Assembly: GCA_977006965.1 (NCBI GenBank)
Contig: OZ345363.1
Span: 1,364,001 to 1,428,000, forward strand
Direction: 5' to 3'
From: Phymatolithon calcareum
Taxonomy: Eukaryota; Rhodophyta; Florideophyceae; Hapalidiales
Length of the DNA stretch: 64,000 bases
Shown: positions 1-11,568 of the stretch, in pieces
How positions within the stretch are numbered: position 1 is the stretch's first letter
How the letters are laid out: each line of letters opens with the position of its first letter
Program-made: the position numbers and the translations under genes
The notes under the pieces: generated by a model
What the model was told of the DNA's origin: nothing
What the model saw: only the letters and a program-made list of their open reading frames with translations
The model's database searches: none

Positions 1-76
1 GTAATGACAATATGAAGGGAGCTAGTCTTATAGGAAATGGAGGATATGATAGTGGCGTAGGACGCCACACGCATAG

Positions 77-686
77 TTATATATATTGCTCTTCTTGTAG
101 AACTTGGCTGTTCACAACCTCGAGAGAGAATTTTTCGTCTTTGATCCCAAGTGCGACTAAGTCACTGATGAAACTGTCATAACGATCCCGAAGACCATTC
201 AGAAGAGCCATTGCCATTTCCTTGTCGTCGATGTCAACACCCATTAATTTTAGTGTGGATGCGAGCTGACGAATTCGGTTGGTTTATGGCAGTATCTTTT
301 CGCCCTCGAGTATTGGGAGGAGCGGCCAGTTTGTTTTGAAGCATATGCCGTTTAAATAGGTTGAGAATCGCCTGCCACTTCGCGTTCGCCGTTTCGATAC
401 CTCGGACATGTTCGAGAGGGGCATCGGAAAGGGATAGACCAATAATCGGTTTAGCTCTATTGTCATGTCGACGCCAGACTTTGAATTCGTGTGTGTCCCT
501 TGCCGAAGGGCTTACTTCGATGTACTCATAGAGCTCACGGAATGATAGTACTAGCTGAATTTTCTGTTTCCAAGCGTGGAAATTGGTCTCGGTGAGTTGT
601 TCGACCTTCAGCGTTCCTTGCGAGTTGTCTATATTTTGGACTGGTGGTTCTTGAAATCTTGTCGAAAATTTGTTCGGGGAGTACAT
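77..686 (-). pseudogene. Ty1/copia-type gag (UBN2-like) remnant
   Basis: The reading frame starting at the ATG at 686 has the copia gag pattern: a tract containing LTETNFHAWKQKIQLVLSF, then a conserved stretch ending WQAILNLFKR. Such proteins form the virus-like particle of LTR retrotransposons. The match continues in a second frame (EGEKILP just before 284, then LLNGLRDRYDSFISDL and EEQYI) down to a stop at 77-79. A frameshift near 300-345 and an in-frame TAA at 284-286 therefore break the gene. No protease, integrase or RT follows to the window edge, so the copy may continue outside. Confidence is good for the family and high that it is broken. Confidence 0.75.
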
Positions 687-1800
687 TTCGAGTTAACAGA
701 AGTCAACTATCAAGGCAATCTATCCCGTACAGGGAATTCGCGTCGAGTCAGTGTGACCCGGAGCTTGATCTGGGAATGGCTCTAGGCCGTATACCTCTTA
801 AAGATAGGGCTTTCTCTAGGCCGTTTATGTCCTACGGTGTTTTGGTACACCTGAACGTGCAGCCGAAAACACGCACTGCAAGACTTATACGTCAATTCCA
901 ATATCCTAAAATCAAACGTTGTTTTGCACACCTCACCGAGCAAGTACTTCGTGAGGCTAAAATTGCGACCTTTTCCTTGAAGATGAGTATACGGGGGCTA
1001 CTGACCACGCGCTGTGCGTGGCAGACTGTCTTTCAAACCGGTAAACCGTACTCCAGCAAGTCTTTCAGATTCCCTTCCAATCACAGAACAGAATTCTGCA
1101 GAGCCGAGATGTGTCCAGGTGGATACTCGGAAGACTACTTGATTTCTGAAGCGCATCTCCCTTTCACCACGTAGCAGAGCACGGATTTTGTCAGATTGTT
1201 TCGTAGATTATACTCTGCACATAGTCGCCTTAGGGTGGCCGATGGATAGCGCAGATACCACAGGATTTTATACCTTTTGATGATTTGCCGAGGAGGAAGG
1301 AATACCCCTCGGTATGGTGATAGTCCTGGTTGACTACGCGTTATCTGGGACCATAACCTGTTCGATGGAAGTTTGGATGTTCATGGTTCAGATGGTTGAG
1401 GTTGTTGAGATCTTTGGCTTGGTTGTGAGATGTTCCTTGGTGTATTGAGTTGGGGCATCAGATTCGGGTCTTATATAGGCCTCAGTTTGAGGTATGATAG
1501 GACTTCTGATGCTGATTGCACTACTAACTGTGATTGAATCAATCAACTACAAGATTGAATTCTCGAGTGTGATTAATTCAATGAACAAAATGATTGAATT
1601 ACTGACAATGATAAGAACAATCAAGTAACTGCAACAATGTCAGTAAAGATGAACAACATGGATTGATTCTATCATAACATATGACAAACGGTTAGAGATT
1701 GATGACTTATGATAATGTGTACTCTGACAAGAGCTCCAACTAGTCACGTTTCCAATAGTTACCTCTTAGCCCATCTATCATGAATATCAATGTAGTGATT
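687..1800 (-). repeat. Candidate copia 5' leader/LTR region
   Basis: This is the stretch upstream of the gag remnant on the same strand. It contains a TATA-like box on the minus strand near 1470-1478 (CCTATATAAGACC), AT-rich sequence with repeated TTGAAT/ATTCAATC motifs at 1500-1640, and no long convincing ORF on that strand. This fits an LTR plus leader, but the partner LTR lies outside the window and no boundary can be fixed. A short minus-strand stretch near 1150-1300 reads like a SAP-type helix pair; this is weak. Confidence 0.3.
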
Positions 1801-2026
1801 TCGTAACTGATGTTTAGATATCAAGATGATACCTTTCGACGTCGCTTCTGTGTGTGTTTGTCAACGTGAGAGCGGTCAGAAGTAAAACCCAGAAATACTT
1901 CCAGGTATTACTTAAACCGGAATTGTCTCCAATATTTAAAATATTGTTTCAAAGTTTCTGGAGTTTGAAATGTTTTGGGGGCTCACTGCACGAACTTTGA
2001 TTGTTTCAAGCAGCGCTTGAAAACGC

Positions 2027-2422
2027 ATGGCGTCGCCAAACACGCACGCGGACGGTGAGGAGCCGCAAGCAGCGCCGAGTCGTTCTGGTCACGGTAACTC
2101 TGTTCGGGACAATAACGGTGTCCGTGGTACGTGTACATCATGTTCAGAGCACTACAAGCCTTTGCTCATAGAGCTGGAAAACGCTCGTTGGCATAGCGTC
2201 GCTATGCGGCGCGTGCGCGTCAACCATCTAAAGAATAACCCGAACGTGCGGTCTTTAGGCCAGAACCACAAAGCGCGCCGGCAATGGCTGTGGACGCATG
2301 CCCTCGATTCACATGGTTCGTGGATTGGACACGCGGAATGCATCGCTAAACTTACTGCAACGGATAAAAACACACTGGCCTGTCTACGTGCAACGCGCTC
2401 AAAGGCGGTTGTACCCAGCTAG
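2027..2422 (+). CDS. Hypothetical 131-aa ORF
   Basis: An ATG-started ORF with a basic, Ser/Pro-rich N-terminus, a CxxC (CTSC at about residues 36-39) and a charged middle. I recognise no family. The next plus-strand frame is open from 2368 and runs into the BED-like ORF at 2506, so the two could be pieces of one frameshifted or spliced gene, perhaps the 5' part of a hAT-type transposase. Low confidence that it is an independent gene. Confidence 0.25.
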   Translation: MASPNTHADGEEPQAAPSRSGHGNSVRDNNGVRGTCTSCSEHYKPLLIELENARWHSVAMRRVRVNHLKNNPNVRSLGQNHKARRQWLWTHALDSHGSWIGHAECIAKLTATDKNTLACLRATRSKAVVPS

Positions 2423-2505
2423 CGCTGTGCTCAAGGACAACGAGCTGTCAACCACGATCCTTTTCTACACTGATCATCTCACGTACTCCAGCTGGTGAAG
2501 ACGCT

Positions 2506-2862
2506 ATGACAGAAGAAGTAAAGCGCCCCAAGATGCGAGCCATTGTCGAGATGCTGATGACAAAGCACCCTGATGTCGTATGCGATGTACGACTTAAGAA
2601 AGGAGGACCAGAGCGAGGAAATGTCTTGCACTTTGAATACACGTGCCCTCTTGGCGACAGCTGCAAGAAAGATAGGAAAGTCAAATTTGAGAAAGGAACG
2701 GGGTACGCGAATGCATTCAAGCACTTGCTTGTTAATAAGAGCTATTGGGGGCTAGAGACTGTTTGCAAAGCGATGAAAAAGTCTCGCAGTGACAAGGTTA
2801 AGGCTCGCATCGAAGAAGACGCCGATCAGGTCTCGATTCACGTTGTCGAGGGAGTAGACTAG
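2506..2862 (+). CDS. BED-like zinc-finger fragment (possible hAT N-terminus)
   Basis: A 118-aa ORF with CPLGDSC (about residues 47-53) followed 22 residues later by AFKHLL. This resembles the C-x4-C ... A-x3-HL half of BED-type fingers that open many hAT transposases and bind terminal repeats. The final His is not evident. The rest is lysine-rich and helical. Downstream plus-strand sequence (2993-3193) is Ser/Pro-rich and ends at a consensus splice donor, CAG|GTAAGA (about 3187-3195), so a second exon is possible. No transposase core is visible nearby. Probably a TE gene fragment. Confidence 0.35.
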   Translation: MTEEVKRPKMRAIVEMLMTKHPDVVCDVRLKKGGPERGNVLHFEYTCPLGDSCKKDRKVKFEKGTGYANAFKHLLVNKSYWGLETVCKAMKKSRSDKVKARIEEDADQVSIHVVEGVD

Positions 2863-4340
2863 TATATGTACGGCAATTGGTATTGTACCAAGCGAAGTAA
2901 ACTGGTATTGAATTGTGTACTGGAACACGGATGCCAATATGTACCCGTTATATTTAATGGAACCCTGATGGCGACGAGAGTTACCAGTATCGATGAGTCC
3001 GCCGACGTCTTCTGCTTTGCCATCACCGGCATCGTCCATCGTAGATCTTGACGACGGTGTGTGGAAAACGTCTTGTTCTTCGTGGTCTTCTCGAAAGTTT
3101 CGATCTCTCCTCCGAACCGAAACGTTCGGGAAATCTTTCCCCTTGTCGTCCTCCGGTCCGATCATGAGCACCTGGAACCTCCCCTGCAGGTAAGAGATAT
3201 ATTTGTAACAGCCAGAGGTTTCACGAAAGGGCAAGATGACAACAGAGTGAGAAAAGAAATGGAAAGGGTTGAAGAGCTCTTCCTCCGAGGTCTAATGGCT
3301 CTTCGCTTTTGTCGTGGTTGCGATTAAAGTACAAACTATTCTATGTCTATCATATTGCCTTCACGTATGCCTAGCGGTGAGTGCTGGCAAGGGCGATAGG
3401 ATTCTCAACCGGAAGGCCGTGATCCTATTGCAGGACAGGGCTTGCTTTGGTGAAGGAACGGCTTAGCCGCCTCTACAATAGTAAAGTACCTTGAGCATCC
3501 ATGCGGGATTAGCCAAGTAGGAAGTCTTTGCTTAGAACTCTTTTGACGTGTGCATAACTATCGTGCTACTACATCAATAGTTCTGGTAAACGCTGAAGTG
3601 AATTGAAATAGCTTTCATTACTCCAATACCTGTACTGCCTCAAATGCTCGACATATCAGTACTCTGCCTCCTCTACCTCACTGTTACACTCTGTCCTGCT
3701 ACACAGGCAATTGGCGCTTCTATCTGAACGTGAAAGTTTTCTGCAGGTGTCTAAAAAGAGGATGGCAGAGAGCTTCGAACAATAGGTCCGACATCACATG
3801 GAGACGTTGGAACGCAACCTGTTAGGATATGAACTCAAAGGGTAAAACTGATTTGTTCCTGAGAAACCTCTGGACGCGCTTTTGATATTCAGCAAGAACG
3901 TCATCGATAGCATGGAAAACGATGAAGGTCTTTCTCAAAACGGCAAGAAGCTAGGATATAACCGATCAGAGAAACAAGGGGTTATTACAAGAAGACCAAT
4001 CAAGGAACGTGAGCTGGTATGAGCTAATCAGCACATGAGGTATCCTTGTCCGTATATTCGTAAGAATGTGAGGCTTTGAAATATAATATAGTAAAACAAC
4101 TCTGTCCTCCTCTCACATCAAAGCTGCACTGGTGAAGGAGAGTTAGGCAAACGGGTGCTGAACGGAATATCTTACGCTGTCCCTTTGAGATCGACGGCAA
4201 TGCGGACACCTTTCGCTGTCCAAATTCAACGGAGAAGTGTACCAGTGCGCCGATTTCACTGCCGATTACTACCATCCCCTCCGGTTCAGAAATAGCGGCA
4301 GCGAACCTTGATGCCTACTTACATATTTTACGACTAGGCA
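2863..4340. other. Gene-free accessory DNA
   Basis: No convincing ORF on either strand. The only notable site is the splice-donor-like CAGGTAAGA near 3187 after a Ser/Pro-rich open stretch. Short ORFs here have no recognisable domain. Confidence 0.5.
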
Positions 4341-4344
4341 CCAA

Positions 4345-4985
4345 TACCCTTTTCGAAGAACACCCCTTGTCAAAGCAGCAAGGCCAGAGACGGTGCGGAG
4401 GTACTGCGATCTTCTCAGATTTGCCCACCTCAATCCTGCCATCACCTACCTCTTGAGATCATACTCTGCGTGCAGACCACGGATGATGGCATGCACACCA
4501 CTACAAGATAACTACCACCGGTGACCCGCATGGATCGATACCCATTGTTATGTCTCGGCGCCATAGTCGGTGGCAGCCGGAAAGCGACCACCCGCGATGA
4601 CATTCAAGCGTTAATCGGCAATACCAAAGACTGTCTTGGAGCCGCAACCAGTGACAATCAAGGATCAGGCGTTGATCGGCAACACCAAAGACTGTCTTGG
4701 ATCCGCAACCAGTGGCAGTCAAGGAGCGGCGGCGCGCGCGCGATTCCCATGCCGAGCCAAGTTGTTTTACACCGTCTCGAGGCGCAACCAGCGGCATTCG
4801 AGAAGCCGCTACGCGCAAAGACGCTCCCGCGACAACCTAAGTCGCCCGACAGCGCCTGGCCGCCACAACCGTTGGCCGCCTGGAAAAACCGTTAGGCGCA
4901 TGACGACCGGGCCAAGAACGCCTTCCAGAAGCTCTCCATGCGACCCTCTCATCAGGTAGCGCCACGCGGCGCCGCGCTGCGACCG
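4345..4985 (+). repeat. Diverged direct repeat, copy 1, with internal 61-bp tandem units
   Basis: This segment aligns with 5985-6490 in the same order. Shared landmarks are a TTGTCAAAGCAGC block, a block reading GATCTGCCCA or similar, CACCGGTGAC/CGCCGGTGAC before CATYGATCGATACCC, and TGACGACCGGGCCAA near the right end. Inside copy 1 a 61-bp unit repeats from 4608 to about 4729 (each unit contains AAAGACTGTCTTGG), and more degenerate units follow. The ORFs across it look fortuitous. Confidence 0.7.
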
Positions 4986-5984
4986 GCCGAAAATTTGTGC
5001 GTCATATTCACAGGCGCGCACACCCGTCAGTGGTTGAAAACGCGGCGCCACACAGCGCAGAGTCAAAAGCTTGCACGACAGTCCCACCGGCGCGCACAGT
5101 CGCCAGCAACTGCTCCAGAATTCGAGCCTCGCCGATCGAAATGCCTATATCAAGCAGGACGCCGAAGAAACCTTGATCTCCAGTCTTTTGTAGTAGTGAA
5201 GCTATCGCACGGCTACAACTACAGCAATCCGGTTCTCCGGCAAGCGGTGCTTGTCCGGGAGGAGGTTCCTAAGAGTTACTGGACGATGTCCGGGAACTCT
5301 AGTAAGGAGAAGCGCGACATTGCTTGCCTTCTCTGGGGAGCTAGACTGTTGGATGCCGTGAAAGCAAAGTCGCCAAAATTTCGGTTTTATGTTTTCGAAT
5401 AAAACCGCAGATCTTCCTAAAGTCTGTCAAGGCAGGCAGTCTCCAAGCCTACCTCGCTATCACAAGTAGGTGTTCATCATTCAATGTTCTGTATCCCATT
5501 GGATTTACTAAAAAAGGACGAAGAAGTGGGAGTTCTTATTGAAAAGTTATCAACGCACCTGTGGACGCTTACTAAAAAGGAAGCACCGCCGGAGAAAAAG
5601 ATATCCGCGCGATAACCTAGCCTCTCTCTGGGCTGCGTTGAAGGCCCAGCTTACGCTGCGCTACCTCTTGACATACTTCTCAACTTTCTGGCCGTCTGAT
5701 GTACCGTGAAACATTGGATTCAGCTATGCGGCGCTTCGTCATCATTGCGCCACAAGAATGACCAAAGAGCATGTCCGTTGTCAACAGCTGCAGCCGCACG
5801 AGGCAGTCAGACTCGCTTATGGCCTCTATAAAATGCTCCTTGACTGTTGCTGCTTGCGTCAGGAAGGTTATGAATGAACGAAGAGCTCTGCATAGGGCGA
5901 AAGTTATCAGGCAACACTTGCCGAAGTGGAGGGGTCCAAACAACAGCAATAATTTCCTCTTCTTTCTGCTCATGCTCTTTTGAA
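4986..5984. other. Spacer between the direct repeats
   Basis: Several short plus-strand open stretches (for example 5100-5402 and 5771-5983) have no recognisable domain. Around 5519-5580 is a diverged copy of the dispersed GAAGAAG...TTACCAACGCA tail repeat found at 10.9, 51.9 and 56.0 kb. The rest is unassigned. Confidence 0.4.
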
Positions 5985-6490
5985 TTATACCCTTTTCCAA
6001 GAAAGCCTTTTGTCAAAGCAGCCAAGCCGGAGATGGTGGGCAGGTACGGCATGTGTCTTAGATCTGCCCATCTCAAACCTGCCGTTGCCTGCCTCTCCTA
6101 CACTGCCGGCAGACCACCGATGAGGGCACACATGCCTCTGCAAGAAAATCACCGCCGGTGACTCGCATTGATCGATACCCTTTGCTGTTGTATCCGTGCC
6201 ACATCCAGTGGCAGACGAGAAGTGACCACGCGCGACGAAATCCCCGCGTCGATTGAAGTCGCTCATTACGGATTGGGCTCCACGACCAGTGGGAGTCGAG
6301 TAGCGGCCACGAGAGACGACGTTTCCGCGCCAAGCGAAGTCGCTCGAGAATTCTTGACGCCGCAAGCAGTGGCAGCCTGAAAGCAGCCTTTGACGAGCGA
6401 CGACCGGGCCAAATGCGTATTCCAGATGTGTTCGATGCGACCCTCGCACCGGGTTGCGCCATGCCGCGTTACGCATCGAGGGGCTGAGAG
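5985..6490 (+). repeat. Diverged direct repeat, copy 2, with about 80-bp tandem units
   Basis: Counterpart of 4345-4985. The internal array here has a period of about 80 bp: two units begin AGTGGCAGACGAGAAG and AGTGGGAGTCGAGTAG, and a partial third begins AGTGGCAGCCTGAAAG near 6368. Each full unit contains GAAGTCGCTC. The array differs from copy 1, so it amplified independently after duplication. Confidence 0.65.
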
Positions 6491-6498
6491 CCTGTTGG

Positions 6499-9400
6499 TC
6501 AAATTTCCGGGCGCTGAAAACGAGCGGCGCCTCGGTGATGCGCTGGTCCGAGGCGATTTGCTTGTGCGGCACGTATGCGGAAATTCAGGGCCCGCTGGTA
6601 AACTTTATCTGCGGCTTCGGGATTCTCGACGAGTCCAAAAGCGACAGCATCTTCCTGATCGTTCGCACTAAGGGCATCTTGTTTCACGAAAAGCCTTTCG
6701 ACAAATGCTTGCAGTCGTTTGTTCTTATGAGAATATCCCTCAAGTGTGCAAAGAGACAGCAACTCAGATATGTACCGCTTGTCTTGAGAAACGTAAAACC
6801 CTTTCTCAAGTAAGTAGCCAATACTCCAAAGTAAACCCCCGCGGGACGAAAGACTGGCTTGTAGCATGGCAGTTCCTGCAAGGTGCCTGTGGACAGGATC
6901 ACGTGACTCAATGTACACACTTTGATGCGCGATCGCCAGATGAATTTTGATTGCGGATAGATCAGATAGAGAACAATTTCTGCATTGGAGCATCGATTCC
7001 ATTGCTTCAACAGCTTCATCCGACACAGCGTTATTTGGCCCTCTTCGATGAAACAACGACAGTGCCTTGAGACGTCCAAAGGCTGTAAGTCCCGTTGCCT
7101 CAAAAAGCCGGCCACTGTACTCGGCTATCAGCTCAAGATCAATTTCTCCGATATCATTATTGGACTCCTCAATGTTGCTTCGGCTTATCAGAACCGTATA
7201 CCAGGATCTCATGCATTCGAACAATGCATCTGCTCGCTCAGGTGACGGTCTCCGCTCAAGAATAATGTTGACATATTCTGCGAGAACTTGTTCGTGTCCA
7301 TGTTCTGCAACGCACCGCCCAAAGATTTGCACTGCTTCTTCTTTGCGACCCTCGTTCAGAGCCATTCTTCCGTCCTCGTACGAAGGTTCAAAATGTAATT
7401 CCGGCTGAAAATATGCATCCAATGCAGAATTCAATGCATAGGGACAGCCTATTGCCATCCTTTCATACTGAGCAATAGGGGGCATGTACGGTGGCCATCC
7501 TACCCAAAATTTGAAACCGTCGTCGTCTTCGCATTCCTCACACACAACAGGTTTTGAAAGTCGAGAGCGATTCCCTTCTTCTCGTAGAGGCTCTTGCTTT
7601 GAAAATGTGCGACTAAGTCTCCAATGTTTCTGAGCACACATTCTGCCCATAAACGCGTCCTTCCAAGCTTGCCAGTCGAATTTCGCATCGTTCGACTCAA
7701 TATCCAACGACACCCGCCCTGATTCGAGATTCAGATCGACCGTAATCATCATTTTCTGAGGTCCACCAAGCGCCGTCAGTGTGAATCTATTTTGAAAAGC
7801 GATCACACTGCGGCCATCCTCCTCCCTTGTGCTTAGATATTCCGCTCGGTAATGTTCCACTCGCAGTGATGGAAATCCAAGGATAAACAGCATAATCAGC
7901 GCTCGTGACGTCCGCATGTCCTCGTCGTCCAATGTGAAGTCTTCTCCGATCTTCCACTGCAAGAATGACTGAATTTCCCACACAAGTCTCATGTTCCACC
8001 TTTGAATGAAAGTTTCGTTTTCGATTTCATAAAATGCGGAGCGCAGCTGTGAGCTGCACAAAAAGCTGAGTCCAACGGTCGATATTCTCGCCATCCAACC
8101 TCCTGCATTATTTTCGGACTTTTCCACCCATTCTGCCAACACGCTTCTGACAGTCTCCGTCACACATCCACAAAAGCGACCTGTTTTCAATCCGCTGGAA
8201 CTCATGACATCCCACTGAAGTCGGGCGGTTTCAAGATCGTACTGCTGCTGAAAGACGGGAAGCCTGCTCTCTTGTTCGCCGAGGTGAGTACATTCTTTGA
8301 CAAAATCAAAGAGCCTGTCTCCATTTTCCAAGGAGAGACAGTTATCGACATGCAAGCTTGCTTGAAACACTAGAGGCGTACCGCGCGAGTTCGAGACGCG
8401 ATCAATGTCTTTCGGTCGGAATGGAAGCTCTTGAAGGAATTCCGAGTGATTCCTCTCACCATCATATCCAAGTTGGTAAATGAAATTGTCAAGTCGCCGG
8501 TCCTGGTCCGTCCACCATTTTTCATCAGCGGCATCATGATTGTTGTGGTATTTCTTGTCCTGTGCCATGAGCTTCGAGAAACAAGTGAGCTGCAGCGCAG
8601 TTAAATTCTCGACGGCCGTTCTCTCTTCATTGCTGAGCTTGTTTAGTGAAGCTTTATGCCAATCGTCTTTCACGGCGTCCTTTATGGTCGCCATTTGCTG
8701 GCTGAAATCAATTCTTTCTTTCTTGTACCCTCGCATTCGGAAAGGAAGCCAATTTTCTTTGCTCATATCAATACTGGAATCGTCACAGCTCCCGCGAACA
8801 ATGCAGAACTCATGGAACGGAGAAAACAGAGACACAAGATTCTCCGTAGATCCGTTGGCCGTTACTCTTCCCTTTGTGGCGTGGCAAATCCCCAGAACTG
8901 CAAGATCTCGACATTCGCGCCACCCGGCTGATCTAGACGCGAAGTCATAAGACAATGCAGATAGACGTGTCGTGTCACGAACCCATTTACTTCCGAAATT
9001 TGCCAAGAATGATGCAAGCCAACGAACTGAGCATTCTTCTGGATTTTAAGATTTCATAACCGATCCCACCAAGCGTGCCACAGCACCGGTCCTCTCTTTC
9101 TTACTGTACTTCCCTCGTGCGTAACAAGTTAGGCGCATTGGAAGATCTGAACCAAAAAACTCATTATCAATGAGCGAGCTGTTCACAAACATGTGATGGT
9201 CCACAGTCCTTTTAACAGTTTTAGAAGATGAATTGGACGAGCAATTTGGGGCATCGTAGCCGAGGTTGATGAGACAGGTAAGGGCATGAATGTTCCAGTT
9301 TGTCAATTCGTACAGCTGGACGAGTTTCCAAACAATTAGGAACACGTTGAATGTGTTCAATACCGCGATCCCGATTGCAGCTGCAGCGTCTTTGTGGTCG

Positions 9401-9699
9401 CCCCTGCGGACTTGAAGAGCGATGTAGTGGACGACGTAGAAAAGAGAGGGCAGTGAACCGAAAAGCTGGACCAACCCATTCCGACGAGTCTCGTGTATCG
9501 TCCTCCATTTGTTGGTTATGACCTTATTGCCGTAAATGACTGCGAGCGGGATGAATGCTGCGGCGTAGACAGGGTAAATGATTTTCGGATCGTCCGCGAG
9601 TTCGGGATATGACCCTGAGAAGACAGTCCAACCATAAAACGCTGAGAGGGCGAGCATTGCGGCCGCATAGGTGATGTGAATGATATTAGATGATGGCAT
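6499..9699 (-). pseudogene. Four-TM protein with large helical C-terminus, split by one TAA
   Basis: The first part starts at the ATG at 9699 (MPSSNIIH; earlier in-frame starts are non-ATG). It has about four membrane segments, including LALSAFYGWTVFSG, PVYAAAFIPLAVIYG, FGSLPSLFYVVHYIAL and AVLNTFNVFLIVWKL, and ends at TAA 9048-9046. The same frame reopens at once (NPEECSVRWLASFLANFGSK) and runs 835+ codons to 6499. The downstream part has no ATG until about 80 codons in, so it is probably the continuation of the same protein. It is soluble, mixed alpha/beta, with CEEC and a TPR/Sel1-like helix pair (YEDGRMALNEGRKEEAVQIF). The C-terminus runs into the edge of repeat copy 2 and may be truncated. 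Function is unknown. Alternatives are stop readthrough or a sequence error. No GT-AG intron that removes the stop is obvious. Confidence 0.6.
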
Positions 9700-10039
9700 T
9701 GTAAATAGAGCCTGGGCACAAGGCTCTACTCGCGAGTCGGAGAATGGATGGCCTCTGAAGCGCAAAAGCTAGAAAGTGGAAACTCGATGAAGAGGTGATA
9801 CGACTCAGGTTGTAGCACTGACTTTCTCTAAACACAAGTTTGAGCAATGCAAAGACTGTCATTTAGTCGATTTGACATTTGGCGCGGGCTGACGCCCTCG
9901 GCAAATACCAAATCGCCACGTTGGCTCTGCAAACTATGCTCATTTTCAAGACGAGTCACAGTTTAAAGCCAAACAACGCGACTGTTCACCAGACTATGAA
10001 ACTGAGTCCGACGCCACGACCGCATTCTGTAATTTCTTT

Positions 10040-10325
10040 TGGAGGAAATTACTTTTATCACCCGGTTTTTAACGCGTTCTGGGCCGATTATGCCCCGAAG
10101 AGCTCCAGTAGGGATCTAAAATGGCCCGAAATGTCATCATGTTGGGGAATAATTTGATCACTTTTTAACCGGCGGGTGACATATCCAATGTCTCCCGCCG
10201 GAGCAAAAAGCGTTCAAATTATTCCTCAAAATACCATTCCGGCCGGGCGACATATCCCATGTCACTTAGTCGGCCGAAACGAAAAGGGGAAGTCTACAAG
10301 CTTAAAACAGGGCTGATAAGCCGGT
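10040..10325 (+). repeat. Dispersed repeat A, copy 1
   Basis: Shares with 13240-13490 the block GATTATGCCCCGAAGAGCTC, then GGCCCGAAATGTCATC, GACATATCCCATGTCA and a closing GATAAGC..TTATC. It contains several near-palindromic TGACATATCCCATGTCA motifs. Non-coding, MITE-like; ends are not defined. Confidence 0.65.
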
Positions 10326-10480
10326 TATCATATGACACTTTCGGGACCGGCCATGATTCGAAACCACTCGGTAGTCCCGCGGGCGTGATTATTATTCTCA
10401 GGACCAAAATCACGCGCTTGCGACGTCCCTCGTGATTCCTCATCATGGCCGGTCCCTCAAGTTTCAGGTGATAACCTATA
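10322..10480. repeat. Foldback element, about 70-bp imperfect arms
   Basis: GGTTATCATATGACACTTTC at 10322 reads into GGGACCGGCCATGAT. The complement of the right arm reads GGTTATCACCTGAAACTTGA, then GGGACCGGCCATGAT. Similarity continues inward to the CGTGATT blocks around a short centre near 10390-10405. No clear target-site duplication is seen. Probably a MITE or foldback element abutting repeat A. Confidence 0.6.
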
Positions 10481-11566
10481 CATGTTGCAGTACTCAACTT
10501 CGTAAAGTTTTGCAAGTAATCTCACAGTACACAGGTGCACGTACAATATGACATGTCCATTACAGCGTCATGGGCAGCTCTATTTTTGGTGGGCCTAAAC
10601 ATCTAGCAATTTATTGATCAACGGTAGACTAATTGGGCCGCTGGGGCTTTAACGCTTCCGTGCGACCTCCTATCGTAGGCTGGTTTGTTACATTTCACGT
10701 GAAGGTCCGTCGGGACGCAGAGCCCGACATCATACTGTACGTTGCTTCTAGGCAGGCGAAAGTTGCTGGTGGAGCTCTGGTCGGAGGAGCTCCATTTTTG
10801 AATGGCAGATAGCAGAAAAGCTTGTTTTTGTGCGCAGCGTAATTGTTCATTTTATTGAGGTGCCCGGTGCCGCCTTGAAGGAGTAAGTTGGCAATCTTCC
10901 ATTCTAGAAGGTTTCTAGCTGCGTGTGTCATAGAAGAAGAAGAAAAAGAGATTTTTATTTAAAAGTTACCAACGCATCTGCTGACGCTTGGGGCAACTTT
11001 CCTAGGGCCAAGAGGTTTTGGCTGGATTCTGTCTATGGGAGAGTTTCTTTTCTTGTTGGTGTAACACGATTCAGTGGACTCTGCGTGTGTCATATCTGTT
11101 ATGGGATTTGTGCGCAGCAGCAGCAAATGACTACCATTCAATACTGCGTGCGACGCAAGAGCGGATTTTAGAGCTGCTTTTGTCTCAAAAACAGGCCTAA
11201 TTAATGACGCTGGCCAACTCTTCTTCCATCTTGTGGGGTAGAGTGTGGTTTTCGATGTAGTTGGTGAGTGTGAATGTAGTGAGGGTGGATCTTCCTCCGG
11301 GCGTAAACCTAAGCTTCTAAAAAGGTGTTTTTTTAAAAATTAACAATTTTTTACAATGAAATCGACTCTTGAGGTTTTCACTCCGTTACTACATGAACAG
11401 AAGTAACTACGTGTGAGCAGAATGTTACCACCGGACCAGAACGACGGAGCCGATAGTACAACTGCTGGTCGTATCATACCTACACTTGTGCAATGTGAGT
11501 ACATTACAGCAAACTTCGAGAGCGTAAATCATCATCATGACGCTCTGATGCGTAATTTTAATTAAG
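10481..11566. other. Gene-free accessory DNA with a LINE-tail-like repeat
   Basis: No supported ORF. From about 10927 to 11020 lies AGAAGAAGAAG followed by TTTTTATTTAAAAGTTACCA and CGCATCTGCTGACGCTTGGG. The same module occurs inverted at 55980-56075 and partly at 51896-51945 and 5519-5580. It looks like the 3' end of a non-LTR element with a GAA-rich tail. Confidence 0.5.
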
Positions 11567-11568
11567 AT

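Noticed and set aside
644-1174. Plus-strand ORF of 176 codons
   Set aside because: Antisense to the leader of the copia remnant; no recognisable domain.
4521-5402. Overlapping plus-strand ORFs across repeat copy 1
   Set aside because: Open frames follow the 61-bp tandem units and are not shared with copy 2; no domain.
9006-9048. Intron removing the TAA between the two membrane-protein ORFs
   Set aside because: No convincing GT donor and AG acceptor pair in frame around the stop; the sequence directly after the stop looks coding.
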